A DNA stretch of 64,000 bases from Bradyrhizobium erythrophlei (lineage in GTDB: Bacteria; Pseudomonadota; Alphaproteobacteria; Rhizobiales; Xanthobacteraceae): positions 4,170,501-4,234,500 of the forward strand of contig NZ_LT670849.1 in assembly GCF_900142985.1 (NCBI RefSeq), written 5' to 3'. Positions 24,961 through 34,361 of this stretch are shown one piece after another. The position numbers were made by a program, and so were the translations under genes. The notes beneath the pieces are model-generated. The model was not told the origin of the DNA. It was given only the letters and a program-made list of their open reading frames with translations, and searched no databases. Within the stretch, counting starts at the first letter, position 1. Every line of letters starts with the position of its first letter.

Positions 24961-25719
24961 ATGGTTCGAAACGTAAAGCTGGCGCTGACGGGCTTGTTGA
25001 TGGTGCTGGGCGCCACCGGCGTTGCGCAGGCCGCAGACATGCCGCTCAAGGCAAAGCCGTTGGCTGGAGCGGGTTACAACTGGACCGGCTGTTATATCGG
25101 CGGCGACGTCGGCGGCGCTTGGTCTCGCATGGACACCTCAAGGTTCGCGCAGGACGGTATCGGTCCGTCGTTTGCGGATTACGGCCGCGAAGACGACAAG
25201 GGCTTTATGGGTGGCGGACAGGCGGGCTGCGATTTCCAGACCACCAATCTGGTGTTTGGCATCCAGGGCACGTTCGACTTCGGCGGCGTCAAAGGCTCGC
25301 ACGCGCTGACGGACATCCCGACCTTCTCGGAGACCAACAACCTCCAGGCCGTCTACACGGCGACCGGTCGCATGGGATATCTCTACACGCCATCGTTCCT
25401 CGGCTACGTCAAAGTCGGCATGGCCTGGATGCAAGACAAGAACCAGGTGCTTCAGCCGGGCGGCGCATTGTTAGAATCCGCCAAATTCACCTTGCCCGGG
25501 ATGACGGCTGGCCTCGGCTTTGAGTGGATGTTCTTGCCCAACTGGTCGGCGTTCGCCGAATACAATTACATGTGGATCGAAGATACCTCGGGCCAGCACT
25601 TCACGCCGGCGCCGGGTCTGATCGGTGAAACTCTCAACGTAAAGCAGACCGTGCAAATGGTGCGTGTCGGCGTCAATTACAAATTCCACTGGGACGGTCC
25701 GGTCGTTGCCAAATATTGA
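24961..25719 (+). CDS. Outer-membrane beta-barrel protein (Omp25/RopB-like), second copy
   Basis: The protein has 252 residues with signal peptide MVRNVKLALTGLLMVLGATG (cut near AQAADM). YNWTGCYIGGDVGGAWSR is the first strand. It ends VRVGVNYKFHWDGPVVAKY, nearly the same C-terminus as the preceding protein, suggesting tandem duplication followed by divergence. The intervening strands differ. A single cysteine lies in the first strand. It lies 41 bp downstream of the previous gene on the same strand and may be in one transcript with it. Confidence 0.85.
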   Translation: MVRNVKLALTGLLMVLGATGVAQAADMPLKAKPLAGAGYNWTGCYIGGDVGGAWSRMDTSRFAQDGIGPSFADYGREDDKGFMGGGQAGCDFQTTNLVFGIQGTFDFGGVKGSHALTDIPTFSETNNLQAVYTATGRMGYLYTPSFLGYVKVGMAWMQDKNQVLQPGGALLESAKFTLPGMTAGLGFEWMFLPNWSAFAEYNYMWIEDTSGQHFTPAPGLIGETLNVKQTVQMVRVGVNYKFHWDGPVVAKY

Positions 25720-25726
25720 GCTCTGC

Positions 25727-25759
25727 TTGCCGGCCGGTGTCGGTGATGCCGGCCGGCAA
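25727..25759 (+). terminator. Hairpin after the tandem barrel genes
   Basis: TTGCCGGCCGG pairs perfectly with CCGGCCGGCAA over an 11-nt loop, starting 7 nt after the stop codon. There is no U-tract, so termination is likely but not certain. Confidence 0.5.
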
Positions 25760-26049
25760 ATGTTAGAATCGGACCACAGGGTGGGCTCGGCTTGAACCAT
25801 ATCCGCACCGGTCGGTTGCGAATCAGTAGCGTCGCATGGTTTGCCGCGTTGGCAGTTTGCTTCATCGGCGGGGAGTGCGCTGGCGAGGCGCAACCCTTGC
25901 ACCGTCCGACGGCCCCCCTGACGCGGCAGTCTAATGGTGCAACAGGCACGCCCGGTTCTGTACCCCCTCCGGGCCGGCCTGCGCCGATGCGCTATCACGG
26001 AGGTCCGAAATCTCCGATGTGGCGCGGCTAGTGGTCCGATTCTAACATT
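25758..26049. repeat. 19-bp inverted repeat flanking a 250-bp segment
   Basis: AATGTTAGAATCGGACCAC (25759-25777) is repeated inverted as GTGGTCCGATTCTAACATT (26031-26049). The right copy is also one arm of the hairpin element at 26028-26102. Confidence 0.6.
25792..26031 (+). CDS. Possible small secreted proline-rich protein
   Basis: A frame with a TTG start encodes 79 residues. A hydrophobic stretch (SSVAWFAALAVCFIGGECAG) could be a signal peptide. The rest is low-complexity with Pro, Gly and Arg (PGSVPPPGRPAPMRYHGG). The stop codon lies in the flanking inverted repeat. No good ribosome-binding site is visible, and the call is weak. Confidence 0.35.
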   Translation: MNHIRTGRLRISSVAWFAALAVCFIGGECAGEAQPLHRPTAPLTRQSNGATGTPGSVPPPGRPAPMRYHGGPKSPMWRG

Positions 26050-26102
26050 CGCATCCCTTCTCAGCGGGCACCTTTGCGAATGTTAGAATCAAAGGACACT
26101 AG
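26028..26102. repeat. Hairpin element bounded by CTAG, copy A
   Basis: CTAGTGGTCCGATTCTAACA continues into TTCGC, and the inverse (GCGAATGTTAGAATC, then AAAGGACACTAG) follows after about 25 nt. The ends read CTAG. Confidence 0.6.
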
Positions 26103-26115
26103 CAAATATAGGTTT

Positions 26116-26193
26116 CTAGTGGAGTTTGAGATTTGATATTCGCTTCCAAATTTGCGGCTAGGCGGGTTGCGAATGTCAAATCCACTCCACTAG
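26116..26193. repeat. Hairpin element bounded by CTAG, copy B
   Basis: CTAGTGGAGTTTGAGATTTG at the left and the inverse GCGAATGTCAAATCCACTCC followed by ACTAG at the right form a long imperfect hairpin. Related single arms occur near 18530 and 47792. Confidence 0.6.
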
Positions 26194-26504
26194 CTGGAAT
26201 TGCCTGTGTCACGGTCATGTGAGACGGGTGCGGGTCAGCCTGACGGAATCGCCGAAATTGCCACCGGCGGTGGCACGGATCTTGATGAAGGTGGGCTTCG
26301 AAAACAGCCGCTTTTGCCAGTGCCCGAATCAGCAACAGGTGCAGAATATCTGAGCAAATCTGAGGGTTTTTCGGCGTATCGGCTGCCTTTCCGGGGGGCT
26401 TTGTCCTAAAACAGACGAGGCGGCGCAGCTGATCCGTAAGGACGGTGTAAGCGCGATGCTGTAACGCAGCATGACAAGTGGACGGCGATTTTGGGGACAT
26501 TGGA
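26194..26504. other. Intergenic region before the RND operon
   Basis: No gene is convincing in either strand. A short perfect stem TGCCACC/GGTGGCA with a 3-nt loop lies at 26259-26275. The promoter of the efflux operon must be here, but I cannot point to it. Confidence 0.4.
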
Positions 26505-27728
26505 GTGAGTGCTTTCGGAAGGCTGTCGAAATCCCGGGCGATCTGGCTCGCCGTAATTGTGGCGGGCGGCGTCGTGCTGTTTTGGGGCAGGGGTTTCATC
26601 GGGCTCGCCGACGGTCAATCCGGCAGCAAGGAACGCGTTGCTGCGATCGAACCCGTCAAGCCCGCCGCCTCAGATGAGCAATCCGTCGACCTGACCGCGA
26701 AGCAGGCGGCATCCATCAAGATTGGACCGGTGCCGTCGCGCGATTTCGCGCTTCTCAAAACCGCCGTCGGCACCATCGACTTCAACGAGAATCTTCTCGT
26801 TCAGGTTTTTTCGCAATACCAGGGCAAAATCCTCAAGGCCTTCTACAACATCGGCGAAGAAGTGAAGGCCGGCGAAGTGCTGTTCACGATCGACAGCCCC
26901 GATCTGCTTCAGGCCGAATCGACCCTGCTGGCCGCGGCCGGCGTGCTCGAATTGCAGAAGAAGACGCTGGCGCGCCTCACCAACCTCATGAAGTCGGGCG
27001 GCAGCGCGCAAAAGGACGTCGACCAGTCGACTTCCGACCAGCAGACCGCCGAAGGCAACTTCAAGGCCGCCAAGGATGCGGTGCGAATCTTCGGCAAGAG
27101 CGACGCGGAGATCGAGCAGATCCTCAATGACCGCAGGGTCGATTCCACGCTGGTGGTTCCGAGCCCGATCGGGGGCCGCGTGGTCGCGCGCAACGCGGCG
27201 CCGGGATTCCTGACCCAGCCCGGTGCTGCGCCGGCGCCCTTCACCGTCGCCGATCTCTCGACCATGTGGATGCTGGCCAATGTCATCGAGACCGACGCGC
27301 CGGCCTACAAGCTCGGCCAACAGGTCCAGGTCACGGTGCCCGCCTATCCTGACAAGGTCTTCACCGGCCGCGTCACCGCGCTCGGCGCGATGATCGATCC
27401 CAACACCCACCGGCAACTGGTGCGCTCCGAAATCGACGACCCCGAACATCTGCTGCGCTCGGGAATGTTTGCAAGCTTCGTCATCCACGTCGGCGATCCC
27501 GTTCGTTCGCTGGCGGTGCCGGCCGAAGGCGTGGTGCGGGAAGGCGACGGCACGATGTCGGTGTGGGCCACCAAGGACAGCCGCCATTTCGTCAAGCGCA
27601 CCGTCAAGACCGGAATGCAGCAGGATGGCTGGACGCAGATTTTGACGGGACTGATGCCTGATGAGACGGTTGTCACGGACGGTGCGGTGTTCCTGAGCAA
27701 CAAGCTCTTGTTGGGCGATGCCGGTTAA
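26505..27728 (+). CDS. RND efflux periplasmic adaptor (membrane fusion protein, CusB/CzcB type)
   Basis: This encodes 407 residues. I choose the GTG at 26505 because GGGGACATTGGA lies just upstream; a GTG at 26478 is possible. A single N-terminal membrane anchor (AIWLAVIVAGGVVLFWG) is followed by a barrel-sandwich hybrid (VFSQYQGKILKAFYNIGEEV), an alpha-hairpin (about 150-210) and beta-barrel parts (VTVPAYPDKVFTGRVTALG). It bridges the inner-membrane pump and the outer-membrane channel. The pump gene begins 25 bp downstream and the channel gene follows, giving a complete tripartite operon. Confidence 0.9.
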   Translation: MSAFGRLSKSRAIWLAVIVAGGVVLFWGRGFIGLADGQSGSKERVAAIEPVKPAASDEQSVDLTAKQAASIKIGPVPSRDFALLKTAVGTIDFNENLLVQVFSQYQGKILKAFYNIGEEVKAGEVLFTIDSPDLLQAESTLLAAAGVLELQKKTLARLTNLMKSGGSAQKDVDQSTSDQQTAEGNFKAAKDAVRIFGKSDAEIEQILNDRRVDSTLVVPSPIGGRVVARNAAPGFLTQPGAAPAPFTVADLSTMWMLANVIETDAPAYKLGQQVQVTVPAYPDKVFTGRVTALGAMIDPNTHRQLVRSEIDDPEHLLRSGMFASFVIHVGDPVRSLAVPAEGVVREGDGTMSVWATKDSRHFVKRTVKTGMQQDGWTQILTGLMPDETVVTDGAVFLSNKLLLGDAG

Positions 27729-27752
27729 ATCGGCTAAGGACGGCGGTACCAG

Positions 27753-30700
27753 TTGATCAAGTCCCTGCTCGAATTTGGCCTGACGCGCAGCGCGATCATC
27801 GTGCTGGGTGTCGTGGTCTTTTGCGCCGCGGGGCTCGTGGCGTTTTCGAAGCTGAACATCGAGGCCTATCCAAATCCGGCGCCGGTGATCCTGGAAATCA
27901 CGGCGCAGGCGGCCGGTCTCTCCGCCGAAGAAATGGAAAAGTACTACACGATCCCGATGGAAGTCGGCCTCTACCCGACGCCGGGCGTCGTCAACATCCG
28001 CTCGACCTCGTTCTACGGCCTGTCGTTCGTCCGCGTCACCTTCAGATACGGCACCGATTTCTACTTTGCGCTGACGCAGGCTTCCGTCAGCCTCCAGCAG
28101 AACGTCAACCTGCCGGGCAACCAGGTTCCGCAAATCCAGCAATCGAGCCTCGTCGGCGAGATCTATCGCTACCAGCTCGTCGGCCCCCCGCATTTCGGCC
28201 TGACCAACCTGCGCACGCTCCAGGACTACGTCGTGGCCCGCCGCTTCCTGACCATTCCGGGCGTGGTGCAGATCAATGCCTGGGGCGGCACCACCAAGCA
28301 GTTCAACGTCGATGCCGACCTGCAGAAGCTGGAAGCCTACAACATCACCATTCCCCAGCTCGTCGCCGCGCTCGGCAATGCCAACATCAATGTCGGCGGG
28401 CGCGAGATCACGATCGGGCAGCAATCGGTGAACATCCGCGGCGTTGGCCTCGTCGACTCGGGCGGTGCCGACGACGTCACCAAGGGCTACAAGGTCCAGG
28501 ACATCGAGAACGTGGTGCTGGCGCAGGTGAACGGCCTGCCGATCCAGGTCAAGCATGTCGCGACCGTCTCCGTCGGCTTCGTGCCGCGGCTTGGCATCGG
28601 CGGCCGGGACCATGACGACGACGTCGCCACCGCGATCGTGGTGATGGGGCGGACCCAGCACACCAACGACATCATCCCGAAAGTGCAGGCCGAAGTTCAA
28701 AGGCTCAACAGCGACGGCAGTCTGCCGCCGGGCGTCAAGATCGTTCCCTATTACGATCGCAGTTCGCTGGTCGGGATCACCACACACACGGTGCTGCACA
28801 ACCTGATTTTCGGTTGCCTGCTGGTTTTCATTATCCAGTGGGTGTTTCTCGGCGACCTGCGCAGCGCCATCATCGTCAGCGCCAACATTCCGTTCGCGCT
28901 GTTCTTCGCCATCATCATCCTCGTCCTGCAAGGCGAGGACGCCAACCTGTTGTCGCTCGGCGCGGTCGACTTCGGCATCATCGTCGATTCCGCCGTGATC
29001 ATGATGGAAAACATCTACCGGAATTTTCAGTCCTCGCCGGAGAGCCGGCAGACGTTGCTCCAGCATCTGTCGGAAGGCTATTGGGGGACGGATCCCACCT
29101 CCGCGCACAACCAGGTTTCCGGCTCGCCCAAGTGGACCGAGCGGCTACGCATGATCTTTGTCAGCGCGCTGCAAGTCGACAAGGCCGTGTTCTTCACCGC
29201 GGCCATCACCGTCACCGCCTTCGTGCCGCTGTTCACGATGCAGGGCGTCGAGGGCCAGATCTTCGGCCCGATGGCGCGAACCTATGGCTACGCGCTCGCG
29301 GGCGCGCTGCTCGCCACCTTTACGGTGACGCCGGTGCTGGCCTCGCTGCTGTTGCCCAAGCATATCGAGGAGACCGAGACCGTCATCGTGCGGATGCTGC
29401 GCAGGAGCTACACGCCGGTGCTGCGCTGGGCGCTGTCGAATCTCGCGGTTTCAGTGACGATCGGTATTGTCTTTCTGGCATTGAGCGTGCTTGCGGCCTC
29501 TCGCCTGGGAAGCGAGTTCCTGCCGGCTCTGGAAGAGGGCAATTTCTGGATCCGCGCCGCGATGCCGTCGACGATGTCGCTCGATTCCGGCACGGCCGTC
29601 ACCGGCAAGATGCGGGAGATCCTGTTGCGGCACCCGGAAGTCGTCACCGTGGTCTCGCAGCACGGCCGTCCCGACAATGGCAGCGATGCCTCGCCGTTCT
29701 CGAATGTCGAGTTGTTCGCGCCGCTCAAGCCGTTCGACGAGTGGCCGCCGAATCTGACCAAGGAAAAGCTGACAGAAGAGCTGCAAAAGGAATTTGCCGA
29801 CGAATTGCCCGGCATCGGTTTCAACTTCTCGCAATATATCCAGGACAATGTCGAGGAAGCGCTGTCAGGCGTGAAGGGCGCCAACTCCGTCAAGGTCATC
29901 GGTCCCAATCTCGAGGTCCTCGAAGGTCTCGCGACCCAGGTGATGGACGAGATGGCCAGGATCCGCGGCGTTGCCGACCTCGGAATCTTCCATCTCCTGG
30001 GCCAGCCCAATCTCAACATCAAGGTCGACCGCGAAAAGGCCGCCCGCTACGGGCTGAACACCGGCGACGTCAACACGGTGGTTCAGGCCGCGCTCGGCGG
30101 CACCACGGCAACCACCGTGCTGGAAGGCGACCGGCAATTCGCTCTCGCCGTCAGGCTGGACGCCAGATATCGCTCCAGCATCGACGCCGTCCGCAATCTT
30201 AAAGTGGCCTATTCGACGCCTTCGGGTACCAACGCTTACGTTCCCCTCAGCGAGTTGGCCAACATCACGCTCGACACCGGCGCCTCCTTTATCTATCGCG
30301 AGCGCAGCCAGCGCTACATTCCGATCAAGTTCTCTGTGCGCGGCCGCGACCTCGGCAGCACGGTGGCCGAAGCGCAGGAGCGGGTCGGCAAGGCCATCAA
30401 GCTTCCCAACGGCTATCAGCTCGTCTGGGCCGGCGAGTTCGACAGCCTCCAGGCCGCCAAGCAGCGGTTGATGATCGTGGTGCCGATCACGCTGCTTCTG
30501 ATCCTCGTGTTGTTGTACGGGCTGTTCAATTCGCTGCGCGACAGCCTGTTGTCGGTCGCCGGCATTCCCTTTGCGATCGGTGGCGGCCTGATCGCGCTTT
30601 ATTTCGCCGGGCTCGATTTCTCGGTCTCGGCGGCGATCGGCTTCATCTCGCTGTTCGGCGTCGCCGTGATGGACGGCATTCTCAACATCACCTATTTCCG

Positions 30701-31010
30701 CGAACTGCGTGCGCAGGGCATGGGGATTGCGGAAGCGGTATTTCACGGCGCCGAACAACGGATGCGGCCGATGCTGATGACGGCGCTCTCGGCCGGCGTC
30801 GGTCTGTTCCCCGCCGCGATTTCCCACGGCATCGGCAGCCAGGTGCAACGTCCGTTGGCTACCGTCGTCGTGGGTGGTATGTTCATCGGGCCGCTGCTTT
30901 TGTTGATCGTTGCGCCGGCGCTTCGAAAGATCTTCCTCTCGCGAGACGCCGAGAACGCTGTGGTCGCGGGTGATCCGGTCGTAGTCACCGAAGGCAATCC
31001 CGATGGCTAG
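27753..31010 (+). CDS. RND efflux pump inner-membrane permease (CzcA/CusA-like)
   Basis: This 1085-residue proton-driven pump has the two-fold RND plan: a membrane helix at 12-30 (SAIIVLGVVVFCAAGLVAF), a large periplasmic domain, a helix bundle, and a second copy. GAVDFGIIVDSAVIMMENIY resembles the proton-relay helix of heavy-metal RND pumps (usually DFGxIVDGAVVMVEN; here S replaces G). The TTG start is supported by AAGGACGG 14 nt upstream. The substrate is uncertain: metals by family resemblance, organic compounds possible. The 3' end overlaps the channel gene by 8 bp. Confidence 0.92.
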   Translation: MIKSLLEFGLTRSAIIVLGVVVFCAAGLVAFSKLNIEAYPNPAPVILEITAQAAGLSAEEMEKYYTIPMEVGLYPTPGVVNIRSTSFYGLSFVRVTFRYGTDFYFALTQASVSLQQNVNLPGNQVPQIQQSSLVGEIYRYQLVGPPHFGLTNLRTLQDYVVARRFLTIPGVVQINAWGGTTKQFNVDADLQKLEAYNITIPQLVAALGNANINVGGREITIGQQSVNIRGVGLVDSGGADDVTKGYKVQDIENVVLAQVNGLPIQVKHVATVSVGFVPRLGIGGRDHDDDVATAIVVMGRTQHTNDIIPKVQAEVQRLNSDGSLPPGVKIVPYYDRSSLVGITTHTVLHNLIFGCLLVFIIQWVFLGDLRSAIIVSANIPFALFFAIIILVLQGEDANLLSLGAVDFGIIVDSAVIMMENIYRNFQSSPESRQTLLQHLSEGYWGTDPTSAHNQVSGSPKWTERLRMIFVSALQVDKAVFFTAAITVTAFVPLFTMQGVEGQIFGPMARTYGYALAGALLATFTVTPVLASLLLPKHIEETETVIVRMLRRSYTPVLRWALSNLAVSVTIGIVFLALSVLAASRLGSEFLPALEEGNFWIRAAMPSTMSLDSGTAVTGKMREILLRHPEVVTVVSQHGRPDNGSDASPFSNVELFAPLKPFDEWPPNLTKEKLTEELQKEFADELPGIGFNFSQYIQDNVEEALSGVKGANSVKVIGPNLEVLEGLATQVMDEMARIRGVADLGIFHLLGQPNLNIKVDREKAARYGLNTGDVNTVVQAALGGTTATTVLEGDRQFALAVRLDARYRSSIDAVRNLKVAYSTPSGTNAYVPLSELANITLDTGASFIYRERSQRYIPIKFSVRGRDLGSTVAEAQERVGKAIKLPNGYQLVWAGEFDSLQAAKQRLMIVVPITLLLILVLLYGLFNSLRDSLLSVAGIPFAIGGGLIALYFAGLDFSVSAAIGFISLFGVAVMDGILNITYFRELRAQGMGIAEAVFHGAEQRMRPMLMTALSAGVGLFPAAISHGIGSQVQRPLATVVVGGMFIGPLLLLIVAPALRKIFLSRDAENAVVAGDPVVVTEGNPDG

Positions 31011-32592
31011 CGGCGTCAGCAACAGACTCCGATCCGCGACCAGTGCCGTCGCGATCGCCGCAATGTCGTTGGCGATGTCCGGCTGCGCGGTTGGGCCGAA
31101 TTTCCAGCCGGCCGCCGCGCCCGATGTCACCGGCTATGTCAAAGGCAATCTCGCCTCGGCGGATCCGGGAAAAGAGACGGCTTCCGTTTCCGGAAAGGAA
31201 ACGGCTCCAGTGCCCGGGCAGCGTTTCCTCAACGGCGCCGACGTTTCGACGCGCTGGTGGGCGGCCTTCAAGTCCGAACCGCTGAACGAACTGGTGCGCG
31301 AATCGGTCAACCACAATCCGAACCTGCAAGCCGCGGAAGCCGCGATCAAGATCGCGCGCTACAACGCGCTCGCGCAGCGCGGCCTGTACTTCCCGCAAAT
31401 CACCGGTAACTCGACGACCCAGCAAAACCTGGTGGCCAATCCGCAGCAGGTCCCCGGAGTTCCGAACGGGACGCCGCAATACGAATTCTCGCTGGTGACG
31501 AACCAGCTCACGGTATCGTTCGTACCTGATATCTGGGGCGGCAATGTCCGCGCGGTCGAAGGTCTCGACGCCACCGCCGAGCAGCAACTGTTCCAGCTCG
31601 AGGCCGCCTTCCTGACGCTGACCAGCAACGTGGTCACGGCGGCTATACAAGAGGCTTCGTTGCGCGGACAGATCGCGGCGACCCAGCGCATCATCGCGAT
31701 CGAAAAGCGCCTGCTCGATATCCTGAAGCGGCAGCAAAACCTGGGCCAGGCGGCGCTGGCCGACGTGCTGGCGCAGGATGCGGCGCTGGCACAGGCCGAG
31801 GAATTGCTGCCGCCGCTTGAAAAGCAGCTCGCGCAGCAGCGCGACCTCCTCACGTCGCTCGCCGGCCAATATGCCGCCGACGAGGTCCGGCAGAAATTCG
31901 ATCTCGCGCACCTGAAGCTGCCGACCAATCTGCCGGTCAGCGTGCCGGGCAAGCTCGTCAATCAACGGCCCGACGTGCGCGCGGCGGAAGCCAATATGCA
32001 TTCGGCCGCAGCACAAATTGGCGTCGCAATCGCAGCGCGCCTGCCCAACATCACGCTCTCGGCCAATGGCGGCTCGGCCGCGTTCAACTGGCCGCAGACC
32101 TTTGCGCCGGGCACCGGCTTCTTCACGCTCGGCGCCGCTGCCACCGCGCCGATCTTCGACGGGCTCACGCTCTATCACAAGCAGAAGGCGGCCGAGGCCG
32201 CGCTCGAGCAGGCCGAAGCGCAATATCGCGCCGCCGTCATCACGGCCTTCCAGAACGTCGCCGATGCACTGCGCGCGTTGCAGTCCGACGCCAGGGCCAT
32301 GCGCGCGGCGCGGCGCGCGGAAGATGCCGCCAAGGCCAGCCTCGACATCGTCGAGAAGCAACTCAGCGAAGGCCAGGTCAATCAGCTTGCCGTGCTGAAC
32401 GCGCAGCAAACCTACCTGACCGCGGCCGTGGTGCGGGTGCAGACCGAGGCCAATCGCATCTCGGATACGGCGGCTCTGTTCATGGCACTCGGTGGCAACT
32501 GGCCTGCGAACTGCACTGTGCCCGACTGGCGCCAATGCGCGCTGGGCGAAGCGCCCGCGCCCGAGGTGGTTGCCGCGACCGAGGCGAAATAG
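31003..32592 (+). CDS. RND outer-membrane channel lipoprotein (NodT/OprM-type)
   Basis: The protein has 529 residues. The signal peptide ends in a lipobox (SLAMSGC, acylated Cys about residue 28), then VGPNFQPAAAP, the usual start of OMF lipoproteins. Two repeats of long helices (RWWAAFKSEPLNELVRESVN; ALEQAEAQYRAAVITAFQNV) form the tunnel. It completes the tripartite pump with the two genes upstream, and its start codon lies inside the pump gene. Confidence 0.92.
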   Translation: MASGVSNRLRSATSAVAIAAMSLAMSGCAVGPNFQPAAAPDVTGYVKGNLASADPGKETASVSGKETAPVPGQRFLNGADVSTRWWAAFKSEPLNELVRESVNHNPNLQAAEAAIKIARYNALAQRGLYFPQITGNSTTQQNLVANPQQVPGVPNGTPQYEFSLVTNQLTVSFVPDIWGGNVRAVEGLDATAEQQLFQLEAAFLTLTSNVVTAAIQEASLRGQIAATQRIIAIEKRLLDILKRQQNLGQAALADVLAQDAALAQAEELLPPLEKQLAQQRDLLTSLAGQYAADEVRQKFDLAHLKLPTNLPVSVPGKLVNQRPDVRAAEANMHSAAAQIGVAIAARLPNITLSANGGSAAFNWPQTFAPGTGFFTLGAAATAPIFDGLTLYHKQKAAEAALEQAEAQYRAAVITAFQNVADALRALQSDARAMRAARRAEDAAKASLDIVEKQLSEGQVNQLAVLNAQQTYLTAAVVRVQTEANRISDTAALFMALGGNWPANCTVPDWRQCALGEAPAPEVVAATEAK

Positions 32593-32671
32593 CGAGTAAG
32601 TCTGAAGTCCTCTATGCAGACGCGTCGTGCATCTGTACTCACAACGGAAGGTAACCCGTTGAGAGAGTGAT

Positions 32672-33001
32672 ATGGACATCAGAATCTTCCTGTTTTTGAT
32701 CCTGGCGACGTCGCTGGAAACCTTCGGCGACGCGATCGTGCGAATCGGTCTCGGTCAGACCGCCTGGCTGCCGCGCGGCGGGCTGTTTCTCGCCGGAGCG
32801 ATTCTTCTTTTCGGTTATGGCGTGTCGCTGAACCTTGCGCCGATCGAATTCAACCGCGTCGCCGGATTTTACATCGCGACGCTTTTCATCGTGTGGCAGG
32901 TGGTCAATCTGATCATGTTTCGGACGCTGCCGGACATGCCAATTCTGGTCGGCGGCGCGCTGATCGTCGGCGGCGGGTTGATCGTGACGTTCTGGAATTG
33001 A
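32672..33001 (+). CDS. Small four-helix membrane protein (SMR/DMT-like)
   Basis: The product has 109 residues with four hydrophobic segments. It starts MDIRIFLFLILATSLETFGD. The charged residue E16 in the first helix and the overall size resemble small multidrug-resistance proteins, but the SMR signature is not clear. It lies 80 bp after the efflux operon on the same strand. A transporter or pump accessory role is only inference. Confidence 0.6.
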   Translation: MDIRIFLFLILATSLETFGDAIVRIGLGQTAWLPRGGLFLAGAILLFGYGVSLNLAPIEFNRVAGFYIATLFIVWQVVNLIMFRTLPDMPILVGGALIVGGGLIVTFWN

Positions 33002-33045
33002 GCGAACGAAGGTTCCGCTCGCGGTTTCCCGGGAAGGGCGGTTGC

Positions 33046-33393
33046 TTACCAGACCACGTAGGCGCAGAGCACAGCGAGCGGCAGCAGCAGCAAGCCCATA
33101 TACATCCAGATGCGATACGCGCCCGCATCCTTCGGCAGGATGAAAAGGTTGACGACGAACCAGCCGCAAACGCCAACGCCCATCAGCACGCGAATGAGAT
33201 CGCCGGGAGTCTCGTAGATCGAGGACAGGCGCTCGATCTGAGGGCTTGCCACCTTGGCCGTGATGATGATGAGGACGATCAGGAATAGCGTTCGGCCAAA
33301 TACGCCGCCATACCAGACACGGGCAGTGGGCGGGGCGTCGGTCAATTTTGCCTTAGCCGTTTGATTCGGCTGCAGATTCGTATCTGTGCGCAT
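33046..33393 (-). CDS. Small membrane protein of unknown function
   Basis: From the ATG at 33393 the product has 115 residues: a soluble, lysine-rich start (MRTDTNLQPNQTAKAKLTDA), then three hydrophobic segments (FGRTLFLIVLIIITAKVAS, LMGVGVCGWFVVNLFIL, WMYMGLLLLPLAVLCAYVVW). It is convergent with the gene ending at 33001. The family is not recognised. Confidence 0.65.
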   Translation of the reverse strand: MRTDTNLQPNQTAKAKLTDAPPTARVWYGGVFGRTLFLIVLIIITAKVASPQIERLSSIYETPGDLIRVLMGVGVCGWFVVNLFILPKDAGAYRIWMYMGLLLLPLAVLCAYVVW

Positions 33394-33597
33394 TGCACAA
33401 TCCTGAATCACCGTGCCTAAAACGATATCGCTTGTCGCATTGCAACGGCAAGTCGTTATTTTTTGTATATCACCGGAACAAAGCGTCAGTGTTTCTGACG
33501 CATCCGAGGCATGCGGCAATCGGCAGTAACGATCAGCCAAGAATTGGATGTCGCGCCTGAAAATTCCTGACCTATAGTCAAAGGGCGGGAGGGACAC

Positions 33598-33855
33598 ATG
33601 ACAGGCAGATCGAGGGTGATGTGGCAGGCGATCGTCGTCGCGGCCTTGCTGTCGCTGGTTGCTTCTGCTGCCGCCTATGCCCAGTTGAAGAAAGGCAGCC
33701 ACGCGGCGCCATCCACCGAGACCAAGCCGAAGGTGGATGAGAAAGCCTACAAGGCCGCGCTTGATCGGATCCCCACTCCGAAAAAGCCCTATGATCCCTG
33801 GAGCCAGGTCCACGAGCCGGAGCCGACGGCGAAGCCGGCCGGCAAATCAAATTAG
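33598..33855 (+). CDS. Small secreted proline/lysine-rich protein
   Basis: The product has 85 residues: a signal peptide (MTGRSRVMWQAIVVAALLSL, cut near AAAYAQ), then a charged mature part with KVDEKAYKAALDRIPTPKKP and DPWSQVHEPEPTAKPAG. The ATG follows GGGCGGGAGGGACAC, a strong ribosome-binding region. Such KxYxxALxxIPxPxxxxDPW proteins occur across Bradyrhizobium with unknown role. Confidence 0.7.
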   Translation: MTGRSRVMWQAIVVAALLSLVASAAAYAQLKKGSHAAPSTETKPKVDEKAYKAALDRIPTPKKPYDPWSQVHEPEPTAKPAGKSN

Positions 33856-34155
33856 GACGTCAGTTTCGCGTAAGCCGAATCGGTGGCGCAGCCGCCGCGG
33901 TTGCTGGCTTCTCGCTCGTTCACGACTTGAGCAGCGGACAACGCCTGGCCGCTTCTTGTTAACCAGAGCGTGATGCTTCTTTCACCGACCACTCTGGCGT
34001 GCCGATCTTTTATGCATCTGCCGTTTGTTTGTTGCACTCAGCGACGGCGAGGAACATGATCTCGATCAGAGACAACAAGACATCATCAAGATGTCGGGTC
34101 ATCATCGGGCGAAAACGCTCGGGCTCCGTTGTCTTCAGATCGACCGGAGGAAACC

Positions 34156-34359
34156 ATGCACAGCTATCTTGCGATCGGAAAACTCGTCGTTCTCTGCGTT
34201 GCGCTTCTTGCTCTCGCGGTCGTCCGTGCGGAAGCCGGGGCGTCCGCCAGCGCGCCGACGAAAAACCAGCGCTCAAGCCAACTAGCGCAACACCAGACGG
34301 GTCACAACACTCCGATTACCGAATACTCGTCATCCTCGGCACGCAATCGCTCGCATTGA
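34156..34359 (+). CDS. Small secreted protein of unknown function
   Basis: The product has 67 residues: MHSYLAIGKLVVLCVALLAL begins a signal peptide, cut near VVRAEA. The mature peptide is polar and low in complexity (SASAPTKNQRSSQLAQHQTG). GGAGG lies 5 nt before the ATG. It ends 2 bp before the convergent DUF2927 gene. Unknown role. Confidence 0.6.
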   Translation: MHSYLAIGKLVVLCVALLALAVVRAEAGASASAPTKNQRSSQLAQHQTGHNTPITEYSSSSARNRSH

Positions 34360-34361
34360 GC

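Noticed and set aside
26099..26599. Minus-strand frame of 166 codons before the RND operon
   Set aside because: It runs across hairpin repeats and has no domain-like content or ribosome-binding site.
26670..29108. 812-codon minus-strand frame
   Set aside because: It is antisense to the RND adaptor and pump genes, and its composition (Arg/Asp/His-rich) is typical of a shadow frame.
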